DNA of 64,000 nucleotides. Source: UBA4416 sp035439445 (GTDB lineage: Bacteria > Bacteroidota > Bacteroidia > B-17B0 > Aurantibacillaceae). The position numbers and the translations under genes are program-made. Where the stretch lies: the NCBI GenBank assembly GCA_035439445.1, contig DAORKG010000009.1, positions 35,225 through 99,224 of the forward strand. The letters run 5' to 3'. This document shows, piece after piece, positions 1 to 7,381 of the stretch (position 1 is its first letter; each line of letters begins with the position of its first letter). The notes below the pieces were generated by a model that was not told the DNA's origin, ran no database searches, and saw only the letters and a program-made list of their open reading frames with translations.

Positions 1-42
1 ACTAGTAACAACAATAAAGAATAGAAGTAATTTGTTTTTCAT
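1..42 (-). CDS. 5' end of a secreted-protein gene, cut by the window edge
   Basis: Read leftward from an ATG at 42-40, the first 14 codons give MKNKLLLFFIVVTS and run off the window. Two lysines followed by a hydrophobic stretch are the start of a signal peptide. The body of the gene is outside the window, so no function can be given. It lies 80 nt past the stop of the hydrolase gene that is also on the minus strand. Confidence 0.5.
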   Translation of the reverse strand, partial: MKNKLLLFFIVVTS

Positions 43-122
43 GGTGTGGATTATTATAATTTGCTTGGATAAAAATAACTAAACTTTTATATCCTATTTT
101 GTATACTTTCTGTATTTTATGA

Positions 123-1361
123 TTATTGTTTTATGATTTTTACATTCTTTTTAGCCCCATTGTCAAGGTTGATTTGAATGATATATACACCTCTATCAAA
201 TTTTTCTAAGTTTATTTCATCTAATGTATTTTGAGAGTTTAATTCGATTAGAAGTTTTCCACTTATGTCAAATAGTTGCAGAAAGGCTATTTTATGATTT
301 GAATTAGTATTTTCAATTTTCACAACATTGTTAGTTGGGTTTGGCGAAACCAAAAACTGATCATAAGAAATTTCAGAATTTAAATTTGTTGTAGTACATG
401 CAATTGTTCCTGTAATTTTTCTGCCAACTCTATCTGTTGATGGATTTTGAATCAAACTCATAAAAGTATTACCAGCATTACAATCATTTTTTAATCTATT
501 TGCTAAAAATGGTTCAATGTAACTCATGTATCTGTTAAATAAAGTAACATTACATGAAGGTGTACTACATGATGCTTGACCAATATTACATGTTGTACTT
601 GTTCCGTTTCCAAAATCACAATGCGTTACATCTTTAATAATGCTATGGAATTTTATGCTTGAACTAGTAGGGTTGTAGTGGCTATTTTGAACCGTTGTAT
701 CAGCAACGTTGTCTTTCTCACCTGATATAACTAAAGTAGGAACAGTTACTAAACTGGCACCAGCAACTGAAGAAATACCTGCTGTATTTGAAGTAGCGGC
801 AGCTAAATTAAATAAACAAGTAAGCGTTGTGTTGTTTTGTGCAGCAATAAAAGAACATCCAGCCCCCATGGAGTGTCCTCCAATTGCAGCAGTTTGCATC
901 ACCTTTCCGTTAAATGTTGCCAATGCTGTTGGAGTACTGGTCGTGTTTAGTTGTAATCCTTGTGTTGCCAGTAATTTTAAGTCTGCTGCAAAATCCGCAT
1001 GATTTGGTGTAGGGAAAATAGAGCTTTCGGTGCGTGGTAATAATACGATGTAACCTAAAGAAGCCAATCGATTATAAATATTATCATAACTGTCCCAAGT
1101 CATGGCAAAACCATGCCCGAATACCACTACTGGAAATTGACCATTAGCAACACTCGTATTATTTCCTGCTGTAGTTGCAGGGTAATATACTTCGGTACCA
1201 ATATTTCTACCTGTACCCGACATAGCTATACCTCCTGAAATAGAGTATCCACCAGAGCGAGATGCATCTTTGAAATTTATGCTCATATGACCTACAGGAA
1301 ATGTTTGAGCATGAATGCCTAATGTTAGGCATGATGAAATTAATAGTAGAAGTTTTTTCAT
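123..1361 (-). CDS. Secreted alpha/beta hydrolase (lipase/chlorophyllase-like) with T9SS type A sorting domain
   Basis: The 412-residue protein starts with a signal peptide ending near HAQ at 17-19. An alpha/beta-hydrolase domain follows: an oxyanion-type HG motif in VVVFGHGF at about 78-85, the nucleophile elbow GGHSMG with Ser164, a probable acid in GEKD (Asp217) and a probable catalytic His247 in VTHCDFG. From about 337 there is a type A T9SS C-terminal domain (VSPNP at 338-342, then GVYII and a lysine-rich end), which directs outer-membrane export. The family acts on ester bonds in lipids or similar molecules; the substrate is unknown. It is a single gene followed by another secreted-protein gene. 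The fold and export route are well supported, the lipase name is less certain. Confidence 0.85.
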   Translation of the reverse strand: MKKLLLLISSCLTLGIHAQTFPVGHMSINFKDASRSGGYSISGGIAMSGTGRNIGTEVYYPATTAGNNTSVANGQFPVVVFGHGFAMTWDSYDNIYNRLASLGYIVLLPRTESSIFPTPNHADFAADLKLLATQGLQLNTTSTPTALATFNGKVMQTAAIGGHSMGAGCSFIAAQNNTTLTCLFNLAAATSNTAGISSVAGASLVTVPTLVISGEKDNVADTTVQNSHYNPTSSSIKFHSIIKDVTHCDFGNGTSTTCNIGQASCSTPSCNVTLFNRYMSYIEPFLANRLKNDCNAGNTFMSLIQNPSTDRVGRKITGTIACTTTNLNSEISYDQFLVSPNPTNNVVKIENTNSNHKIAFLQLFDISGKLLIELNSQNTLDEINLEKFDRGVYIIQINLDNGAKKNVKIIKQ

Positions 1362-1456
1362 GTTTTTCAGTTTTATTTCTGCTAATTAATAGATATAAAA
1401 TCATAAAATAAATTCTCTAAATTTAAAAAAACAAGATTAGCAATAGCGCGGAAAAC

Positions 1457-1489
1457 AAAAAAGCCCAACTATTTGTAGTCGGGCTTTTT
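1457..1489 (-). terminator. Rho-independent terminator of the coiled-coil lipoprotein gene
   Basis: GCCC-A-ACTA and TAGT-C-GGGC form a 9-bp stem with one A/C mismatch and a 4-nt loop. A-runs on the left and T-runs on the right make it work in either direction. It lies 19 nt past the stop of the lipoprotein gene ending at 1508, and only minus-strand genes flank it. Confidence 0.75.
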
Positions 1490-1507
1490 GTAGGATTTTT
1501 GAAGAAA

Positions 1508-2368
1508 TTACTCAGTGATAATTACTAAATATTTTGAACTTGACCAGAAATCTTCAGGATTTAAAATTTCAATTCTCTCAACAGTTTTCTCTCCAATTAA
1601 CTTATAAGAACTTGTTGGGTGAGTTGTAATAATTTTAGCTTTTTTAGCGCCAATATTAATAGATGTTGTTTTAGATACATCAATTTTTGTGAAGTAGTCT
1701 TTATTAAAATCATCTTTTAATTTCGTTGATTTACCCATTCCAATAAATCCACCTTCTTTGGTGATGACATTTTTTTCTTTTAATTCTTTTGAAGTTCCGA
1801 ATGCGTAAAATGCTGTATTGATTTTTTCGGTTTTAGCAGCACTTTCTTCTTCTACAACTTCTAAGTTCATGACGATGTTGCTTAACTCAATATTTTTAGC
1901 TTCTAATTGAGATTTTAAATCAGAAATTTCTCCGTCTTTAGCATCAATTTGAGCTTGTAATGTAGCAATCATTTGCTCTAAGCCCTGAATTTTAGAGTTA
2001 GCATTTTTTAATTTTTTGCTTAATGAACCAATACGGTTTTTGTTTTTAGCCATTAAATCATAAATTGCTTGAATATCTTCCTTAATGGTTTCTTCTTTGC
2101 TTTTTACATCGCCACTTTGAGAACTTGCAGAAACAATTTTTTCTTTTTCTTTAATAGCATTTAAGTTTTCTTGAATTTCGTTAAATGAATTCACAAACTC
2201 TTGTAACGCTCTTTCTTTTTCAGATAATTCTCCATTTAACTCTCCGTTTACGGTTGCTAAACTGTCTGCTAAAGGATTAGCTTCTTTCTCTGAACCACCA
2301 CAAGAGATGGTAAATAAACTTGATGCAGCTAAAATTGCGGCAACTACTACTAATTTTAATGTTTTCAT
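1508..2368 (-). CDS. Coiled-coil lipoprotein, function unknown
   Basis: This 286-residue protein has a lipoprotein signal peptide with lipobox FTISC, so Cys23 is the predicted lipidated residue, followed by Gly-Gly-Ser. Residues about 50-175 are rich in Glu, Lys, Leu and Ile in heptad-like order, with repeated EKE, KLKN and LEAKN segments, which indicates a long coiled coil. A compact C-terminal part of about 100 residues, with FGTSKELKEK, follows. It probably sits in the periplasm, anchored to a membrane. Proteins of this layout are common in Bacteroidota and generally unnamed. It is transcribed alone, with its own promoter and terminator. Confidence 0.8.
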   Translation of the reverse strand: MKTLKLVVVAAILAASSLFTISCGGSEKEANPLADSLATVNGELNGELSEKERALQEFVNSFNEIQENLNAIKEKEKIVSASSQSGDVKSKEETIKEDIQAIYDLMAKNKNRIGSLSKKLKNANSKIQGLEQMIATLQAQIDAKDGEISDLKSQLEAKNIELSNIVMNLEVVEEESAAKTEKINTAFYAFGTSKELKEKNVITKEGGFIGMGKSTKLKDDFNKDYFTKIDVSKTTSINIGAKKAKIITTHPTSSYKLIGEKTVERIEILNPEDFWSSSKYLVIITE

Positions 2369-2390
2369 CTATTATTTAATTTTAAGGTTG

Positions 2391-2423
2391 CAAATGTAGG
2401 TATTAATACCCAAAGCCACCAAA
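2391..2423 (-). promoter_or_regulatory. Promoter of the coiled-coil lipoprotein gene
   Basis: On the minus strand a perfect Bacteroidota -7 element TACATTTG lies at 2398-2391, and a TTTG -33 element lies at 2423-2420 with 21 nt between. The ATG is 22 nt past the -7 element. Confidence 0.55.
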
Positions 2424-2446
2424 AGTAACCTTAAAATTCACATTTT

Positions 2447-2473
2447 TTTGTTTTTTAGTTTTAGCTACATTTG
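2447..2473 (+). promoter_or_regulatory. Promoter of the DUF5819-like/HTTM pair
   Basis: A perfect -7 element TACATTTG lies at 2466-2473. A TTTG at 2447-2450 could be the -33 element, although 15 nt of spacing is shorter than usual. The ATG of the first gene is 26 nt downstream. Confidence 0.5.
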
Positions 2474-2499
2474 TTTCATTATCAAATTAGCCCAAAAAC

Positions 2500-3042
2500 A
2501 TGAATTTAATTACTAAGCGTGTTCTTTCTGTCGTTTTTGTATTGTTTTTATGTGGGCACTTTATAATGATTCTGGTTTACTGTTTATCTGATAAAACCGG
2601 CAAGCAAAAATTTGACTTGATAAGCCGTTTATATGTTAATCCAGTTTTTCATCAAAATTGGAATTTATTTGTCCCTGCTCCTAACGAGGAGAGAAAATTA
2701 TTTGTAAGGTATACAACCAACGCTAATTTTAGTGATTGGGAGGATGTTTTGGCAAGAGAAAATGCACTTCAAAAAAATAGTAAGGTTTTAGGTAATGAAG
2801 CTCGTGTTTTACTTATTTCTAATTCCTTGATTTATGAGTTAAATTCCTTAGATAATGTTGAATCTTGTGTTTATTACAAGAAACCGCAGAGTAATGAATT
2901 TAAAGTATTACAATTTGAAATAGAAAAGTATTTACAATCTGTTATTCAAGTAAAGGGTGTATTTCATTATGAGGTATTATTGGTCTCAGAAGGTAAATAT
3001 CAAACTAAAGCCTATTATTTTAAAAATCTAAAAATTAATTAG
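2500..3042 (+). CDS. DUF5819-like membrane-anchored protein, partner of the HTTM protein
   Basis: The 180-residue protein has one N-terminal membrane segment (about 8-30) and an extracytoplasmic domain. The segment QNWNLFVPAP at 52-61 resembles the signature (NW, F, P-x-P) of the DUF5819 family as I remember it, whose members are often encoded next to HTTM (vitamin-K-carboxylase-like) membrane proteins. That is the arrangement here: the next gene begins directly after this stop codon. The job of the pair is unknown; a membrane redox or modification role has been proposed for such pairs. The family assignment rests on motif and context. Confidence 0.65.
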   Translation: MNLITKRVLSVVFVLFLCGHFIMILVYCLSDKTGKQKFDLISRLYVNPVFHQNWNLFVPAPNEERKLFVRYTTNANFSDWEDVLARENALQKNSKVLGNEARVLLISNSLIYELNSLDNVESCVYYKKPQSNEFKVLQFEIEKYLQSVIQVKGVFHYEVLLVSEGKYQTKAYYFKNLKIN

Positions 3043-3870
3043 GTGTTTAATTTCATTACGACATATTTCTTTGAATCAAGAAGGCAAACTAAAGAAATTG
3101 GTTGGTTTAGAAATGCGCTTTATCTTTTTTTGTTATACAAGGTTTTTGTTTATGTATATCAATTTAAGTTTTTGTTTTCTGAGAATCGATTGATTTACCA
3201 TCATGTAAAACATGTTAATGTGATTATTGATTCGGTTTTTTTTCTGAATAATCACTACTCTGTTTTTTTAGGAGGTTGTTTTATTTTTTTAGTAGCTGTT
3301 TTTGCATTACTAGGATTATTGAAGAAGTCAAATTTTTCAACCAATCTATTCTTATGGTTCGTTGTAATGAATTTGACAAATTTTTTATATCCAACGTTAA
3401 CCGCCGGCGATTATTTACTGAATCAATTACTCTTCTTTAATTGCTTTTTATTTTCAAAATCATCTTTTAATGCTAAATGGAATGATGTAAAAACGGCTTT
3501 GCACAACATGGCTTTGTTGGCTCTTAAATTGCAGGTATGTGTTGCCTATTTTTTAGCAGGTTATTTTAAAATTGTGGATGATTCTTGGACCAGTGGAGAG
3601 GCGATATATCAAACCTTTCAAATTCCTGAATATTCAAATACTTTGTTTGCTTCTATTCCACATTCTATTTGTGTTGTTTTAACCTATTTAACAATCGCAT
3701 ACCAGCTATCCTTTGCATTTTTAGTATGGTTTAGGCCTTTTAAAATTTATCTTTTCACTTTTGGTATTTTACAGCATTTATTAATTGGATTAGGAATGGG
3801 CCTGTTTAGTTTTGGTTTAATCATGGTAATTTGTTACATCTTGTTTTTAAAGTATGATAATAAGTTCTAA
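3043..3870 (+). CDS. HTTM-domain polytopic membrane protein (vitamin K-dependent gamma-carboxylase-like)
   Basis: The 275-residue protein has about six or seven hydrophobic segments. Residues 164-182 (Q-x(4)-Y-x(3)-AGYFK, then W) and the later LVWFRPFK ... QHLLIG segment, with His245, match the HTTM domain shared with the membrane part of gamma-glutamyl carboxylases. The protein is much shorter than true carboxylases and lacks their lumenal domain, so carboxylase activity should not be assumed. The start is GTG, placed immediately after the upstream TAG with no spacer, which implies translational coupling. The last codon overlaps the predicted prfB -7 element. Confidence 0.7.
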   Translation: MFNFITTYFFESRRQTKEIGWFRNALYLFLLYKVFVYVYQFKFLFSENRLIYHHVKHVNVIIDSVFFLNNHYSVFLGGCFIFLVAVFALLGLLKKSNFSTNLFLWFVVMNLTNFLYPTLTAGDYLLNQLLFFNCFLFSKSSFNAKWNDVKTALHNMALLALKLQVCVAYFLAGYFKIVDDSWTSGEAIYQTFQIPEYSNTLFASIPHSICVVLTYLTIAYQLSFAFLVWFRPFKIYLFTFGILQHLLIGLGMGLFSFGLIMVICYILFLKYDNKF

Positions 3871-3875
3871 CTTTG
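3868..3875 (+). promoter_or_regulatory. Predicted -7 element of prfB, overlapping the HTTM stop codon
   Basis: TAACTTTG matches TAnnTTTG exactly. Its first three bases are the TAA stop of the HTTM gene. The prfB ATG starts 4 nt later, so a transcript starting the usual distance from this box would have almost no leader. No good TTTG -33 partner is seen. Confidence 0.4.
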
Positions 3876-3879
3876 CTTC

Positions 3880-4972
3880 ATGTTTACAACCGATCAACTA
3901 AAAGACCTTCACGAACGACATGCCGCTCTGAAGGGGTTTCTTTGACTACGATAAGAAAAGTCACGAGTTAAAGGAACTCGAAGAAAAAACCTTAGACCCA
4001 AATTTTTGGGCAGATTCCAAAAAAGCCGAAGCGGTTTTAAAAGAAGTAAAGTCCCGAAAATCGTGGGTGAGTGCTTATGATAAACTCACATCTGCTATAG
4101 AGGATTTAGATACCATGTATGAATTTTATAAAAGCGGAGATGCTACAGAGGCTGATGCTGAAGAGTTATATCAGGCTGCTTTAAAAATTTTAGATGATGT
4201 AGAATTTAAAAACATGCTTAATTCGCCGGATGATGCTTTGAGTTGTGTGCTACAAATTAATGCAGGAGCCGGTGGTACAGAAAGTTGCGATTGGGCAAGT
4301 ATGCTGGAGCGTATGTATATAATGTGGGCAGAGAAAAATGGATTTAAATTGACTGAACTTGATAGACAAGATGGTGATGTGGCTGGTATTAAATCTGTAT
4401 CAATTCAAATTGACGGTGAATATGCTTATGGTAATTTAAAAGGCGAAAATGGAGTACATCGTTTAGTGCGTATAAGTCCGTTTGATAGTAACGCTAAGCG
4501 CCACACGTCTTTTGCATCGGTTTATGTGTATCCTGTAGTAGATGATACCATCGAAATAAATATCCATCCAAACGATATAGAAATGAGTACGTCTCGAAGT
4601 GGCGGCGCAGGTGGACAAAATGTAAATAAAGTTGAATCCAAAGTACAGTTGTTACACAAACCAACCGGAATTGTGGTAGTTTGTCAGGTAGAACGTTCTC
4701 AGTTAGGAAACCGTGAAAAAGCCATGCAAATGTTACGATCTCAGTTGTATGAATTGGAAATGCGTAAACGTAACGAGGCCAGAGATGCAATTGAAGATGG
4801 TAAGATGAAAATAGAGTGGGGCTCACAAATACGTAGTTACGTGTTACATCCATATAAAATGGTTAATGATCACAGAACTGAGTTGAAAATTACGGATGCT
4901 GAGAGTGTTTTGGATGGGAATATCGACGAACTTTTGAAAACCTTTTTAATGAGTCAGGGAAAGAGAAAATAA
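3880..4972 (+). CDS. prfB: Peptide chain release factor 2, made by programmed +1 frameshift
   Basis: RF2 ends translation at UGA and UAA codons. Codons 1-21 run from ATG 3880 to CTT 3940-3942 and are followed by an in-frame TGA at 3943-3945. Skipping one base (T3943) joins this to the frame starting GAC 3944 and ending TAA 4970-4972, giving 363 residues, the usual RF2 length. The site AAGGGG-TTT-CTT-TGA-C has an internal Shine-Dalgarno-like stretch 3 nt before the CTT TGA slip site, the layout known from E. coli prfB. The product has the SPF stop-recognition tripeptide at about 199-201 and the catalytic GGQ at about 244-246. Annotators often start it wrongly at GTG 4067. A sequencing error is unlikely because the complete frameshift signal is present. 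Confidence 0.95.
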
Positions 4973-4977
4973 CGTTG

Positions 4978-5034
4978 GGATTACGAATCAATACGAATCT
5001 GGGTATTTATCTATTCGTATATTCGTAATCACCC
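4978..5034 (+). repeat. Inverted repeat / hairpin between prfB and the arsC-like gene
   Basis: ATTACGAAT-CA-ATACGAAT at 4980-4998 pairs with ATTCGTATATTCGTAAT at 5013-5029 over 17 bp with a 2-nt bulge, and outer GGG/CCC pairs extend it. The loop is 14 nt. There is no T-tract, so it may be an mRNA 3'-end structure or a dispersed repeat rather than a classic terminator. Confidence 0.6.
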
Positions 5035-5044
5035 GAAATGAAAT

Positions 5045-5404
5045 ATGAAAAAAGTACAAATACTACATAATCCTCGTTGTGGAAAGAGTAGGGAAGCCTT
5101 AAAAATGCTTCAGGATGAAGGGTGTGATGTTGAAATAATTGAATATTTGAAGCAAATTCCGACTAAAAAGGATTTAAAGAATATTTTAGATAAATTAGGG
5201 GTAAAAGCTATTGATATTGTTCGGAAGAAAGAACCGATTTTTATCGAAAAATTTAAAGATAAAACCTTCACAAACGAAGAATGGATTCAGATTTTATTGG
5301 AGAACCCTATTTTGATAGAACGTCCCATTGTTATTGATGGTTATAAAGCAGTTATTGGCCGCCCTCCGGAGTTGGTTATTGACTTAGTTAACAGGAAAAA
5401 ATAA
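5045..5404 (+). CDS. arsC: ArsC-family (glutaredoxin-linked arsenate reductase-like) protein
   Basis: The 119-residue protein has the thioredoxin-like ArsC fold: NPRCGKSR at 9-16 with catalytic Cys12, Arg60, then ERPIV with Arg93, and Arg106 in IGRPPE. These match Cys12, Arg60, Arg94 and Arg107 of plasmid R773 ArsC, which reduces arsenate to arsenite with glutathione and glutaredoxin. No other ars gene (efflux pump, ArsR) is nearby, so it may be a housekeeping ArsC/YffB-like reductase rather than part of a resistance operon. It lies 72 nt behind prfB, separated by a hairpin. Confidence 0.85.
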   Translation: MKKVQILHNPRCGKSREALKMLQDEGCDVEIIEYLKQIPTKKDLKNILDKLGVKAIDIVRKKEPIFIEKFKDKTFTNEEWIQILLENPILIERPIVIDGYKAVIGRPPELVIDLVNRKK

Positions 5405-5451
5405 ATTGTGAATAATTCTGTCGATTTATTGAATTAAAATCGTGTTTTTGG

Positions 5452-5482
5452 TTTGTAATTTTAACTTTTAACCCTACATTTG
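5452..5482 (+). promoter_or_regulatory. Promoter of atpD-atpC
   Basis: TTTG at 5452-5455 and TACATTTG at 5475-5482 are separated by 19 nt and match the Bacteroidota -33/-7 consensus. The longest possible atpD reading would start at a TTG inside this -7 box (5480), which argues for the ATG at 5510. Confidence 0.7.
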
Positions 5483-5509
5483 CACCCGAATTTAAAAAAT
5501 ACATATAAC

Positions 5510-7015
5510 ATGTCTAACCAAGTTGGTAAAATTGCTCAAGTTATCGGTCCAGTAGTGGACGTTACTTTTGATTTAAATGGTGGGAAACTGCCTGGTATCT
5601 TAGATGCATTGGAGATTGTTCGTTCAGGTTCAACTCCATTAATTTTAGAAGTACAAAAACATATAGGTGAAGATATGGTTCGTACAGTAGCGATGGATAG
5701 TACTGATGGTTTATGCCGCGGTATGGAAGTAAAAGCTACAGGTTCGGCCATCAAAATGCCAACTGGCGATAAAGTAAAAGGACGTTTATTTAACGTTGTA
5801 GGTGATGCTATTGATGGTATCAACACAATGTCAAATGCAGATGGTGTTTCAATTCACCGTGCTGCTCCGAAATTCGAAGATTTATCTACTTCTACAGAAG
5901 TATTATTTACAGGTATTAAAGTTATCGACTTAATTGAGCCATACTCAAAAGGTGGTAAAATTGGTTTGTTTGGTGGTGCCGGTGTTGGTAAAACCGTATT
6001 AATCATGGAGTTGGTAAATAACATCGCTAAAGCTTATGCTGGTTTATCAGTATTTGCCGGTGTAGGTGAGCGTACTCGTGAAGGAAATGACTTATTACGT
6101 GAGTTCATCGAGTCAGACGTTATTAAATATGGTGCTGATTTCAAACACGATATGGAAAAAGGCGGATGGGATTTATCTAAAGTAGATACTAAAGCTTTAG
6201 AAGATTCAAAAGCAACATTAGTGTTTGGTCAGATGAATGAGCCTCCTGGAGCGCGTGCTCGTGTGGCTTTATCAGGATTAACAATGGCAGAATATTTCCG
6301 TGATGGAGATGGAACTGGTCCGGGTCGTGATATCTTATTCTTCGTTGATAATATCTTCCGTTTTACGCAAGCTGGTGCTGAGGTATCTGCCTTATTAGGT
6401 CGTATGCCATCAGCGGTAGGTTACCAACCAACATTAGCTTCAGAAATGGGTGCTATGCAAGAGCGTATTACTTCAACTAAAAAAGGATCTATTACTTCAG
6501 TACAAGCGGTTTATGTACCTGCGGATGACTTAACCGATCCGGCTCCTGCAACAACATTTGCTCACTTAGATGCTACAACAGTATTAAGTCGTAAAATTGC
6601 TGAGTTAGGTATTTACCCTGCGGTAGATCCATTAGATTCAACTTCTCGTATCTTAACACCTTCAGTTATTGGTGATGCTCACTACAACTGTGCTCAAAGA
6701 GTAAAAAATACATTACAACGTTATAAAGAATTACAAGATATCATCGCCATCTTAGGTATGGACGAGTTATCTGAGGAAGATAAATTAACAGTTCACCGCG
6801 CACGTCGTGTTCAACGTTTCTTATCTCAACCTTTCCACGTTGCTGAGCAATTTACAGGTTTAAAAGGTGTGTTAGTTCCAATTGAAGATACAATTAAAGG
6901 ATTTAACATGATCTTAGATGGTAAAGTGGATGAATATCCTGAGGCAGCTTTCAACTTAGTAGGTTCTATTGAAGAAGCTATTGAAAAAGGTAAGAAAATT
7001 TTAGCTGACGCTTAA
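5510..7015 (+). CDS. atpD: F1 ATP synthase subunit beta
   Basis: This is the catalytic beta subunit of the F1 sector, which makes ATP from ADP and phosphate at the inner membrane. The 501-residue protein has the Walker A motif GGAGVGKT at about 155-162, GVGERTREGND, a Walker B region with ILFFVDNIFR, and the catch-loop region after it. A lysine- and aspartate-rich insertion (KHDMEKGGWDLSK) follows GVGERTREGND, in a position where other Bacteroidota beta subunits are also longer than that of E. coli. The ATG 5510 (MSNQVGKIAQ) is chosen because an upstream TTG falls inside the promoter. Only atpC follows; the other ATP synthase genes are elsewhere, as is common in the phylum. Confidence 0.98.
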   Translation: MSNQVGKIAQVIGPVVDVTFDLNGGKLPGILDALEIVRSGSTPLILEVQKHIGEDMVRTVAMDSTDGLCRGMEVKATGSAIKMPTGDKVKGRLFNVVGDAIDGINTMSNADGVSIHRAAPKFEDLSTSTEVLFTGIKVIDLIEPYSKGGKIGLFGGAGVGKTVLIMELVNNIAKAYAGLSVFAGVGERTREGNDLLREFIESDVIKYGADFKHDMEKGGWDLSKVDTKALEDSKATLVFGQMNEPPGARARVALSGLTMAEYFRDGDGTGPGRDILFFVDNIFRFTQAGAEVSALLGRMPSAVGYQPTLASEMGAMQERITSTKKGSITSVQAVYVPADDLTDPAPATTFAHLDATTVLSRKIAELGIYPAVDPLDSTSRILTPSVIGDAHYNCAQRVKNTLQRYKELQDIIAILGMDELSEEDKLTVHRARRVQRFLSQPFHVAEQFTGLKGVLVPIEDTIKGFNMILDGKVDEYPEAAFNLVGSIEEAIEKGKKILADA

Positions 7016-7030
7016 TTAAATTCAAAGTTT

Positions 7031-7073
7031 AAGGTTTAAGATTAAAAATTTTGAACCTTGAATTTTTAATCTT
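7031..7073 (+). repeat. Competing hairpins between atpD and atpC
   Basis: AAGATTAAAAATT at 7038-7050 and AATTTTTAATCTT at 7061-7073 form a perfect 13-bp inverted repeat with a 10-nt loop. AAGGTT at 7031-7036 can instead pair with AACCTT at 7054-7059, inside that loop. It could tune mRNA stability or the atpD:atpC ratio, or be a dispersed repeat. Confidence 0.55.
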
Positions 7074-7087
7074 GAATGATATAAAAA

Positions 7088-7324
7088 ATGAACTTAGAAA
7101 TTATAACACCTGATAAAAAGTTATTCGAAGGACAAGTGAAATCTGCTGTATTTCCTGGTTCTGAGGGATCTTTTGGATTGTTAAATAATCACGCAGCAAT
7201 GATTGCTACTTTGAAAAAAGGAAACATTGAGCTAGTTGAAGAAAATAACACAGCTCATACTTTTGAAGTAAAAGGTGGAGTAGTGGAAGTATTTAAAAAC
7301 AAAGTGATTGTTTTAGCAGAGTAA
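7088..7324 (+). CDS. atpC: F1 ATP synthase subunit epsilon (short form)
   Basis: The epsilon subunit belongs to the central stalk of F1. This 78-residue protein covers only the N-terminal beta-sandwich domain: ITPDKKLFEGQVKSAVFPG near the start and the GSFGLLNNHA segment. The C-terminal two-helix inhibitory domain found in the roughly 139-residue E. coli subunit is absent, which is normal in this phylum and implies no epsilon-type self-inhibition. It follows atpD in one operon, with the hairpin region between them, and is followed 19 nt later by a strong terminator. Confidence 0.93.
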   Translation: MNLEIITPDKKLFEGQVKSAVFPGSEGSFGLLNNHAAMIATLKKGNIELVEENNTAHTFEVKGGVVEVFKNKVIVLAE

Positions 7325-7343
7325 TTTCTTATCAGAAAAATAT

Positions 7344-7381
7344 AAAAAAAGCCTTCAAATTAATATTTGAAGGCTTTTTTT
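7344..7381 (+). terminator. Rho-independent terminator of atpD-atpC
   Basis: AGCCTTCAAAT and ATTTGAAGGCT form a perfect 11-bp stem with a 4-nt loop, flanked by A-runs and a T-run of seven. It can work in both directions. The ATG of the next gene directly abuts the T-run at 7382. Confidence 0.9.

Noticed and set aside
4494..4853. Leftward 119-codon frame in prfB
   Set aside because: It is fully antisense to the GGQ and SPF-containing part of RF2.
5480..5509. Longer start for atpD from TTG at 5480
   Set aside because: The TTG is part of the -7 promoter element TACATTTG, and the extra ten residues do not resemble beta-subunit N-termini.
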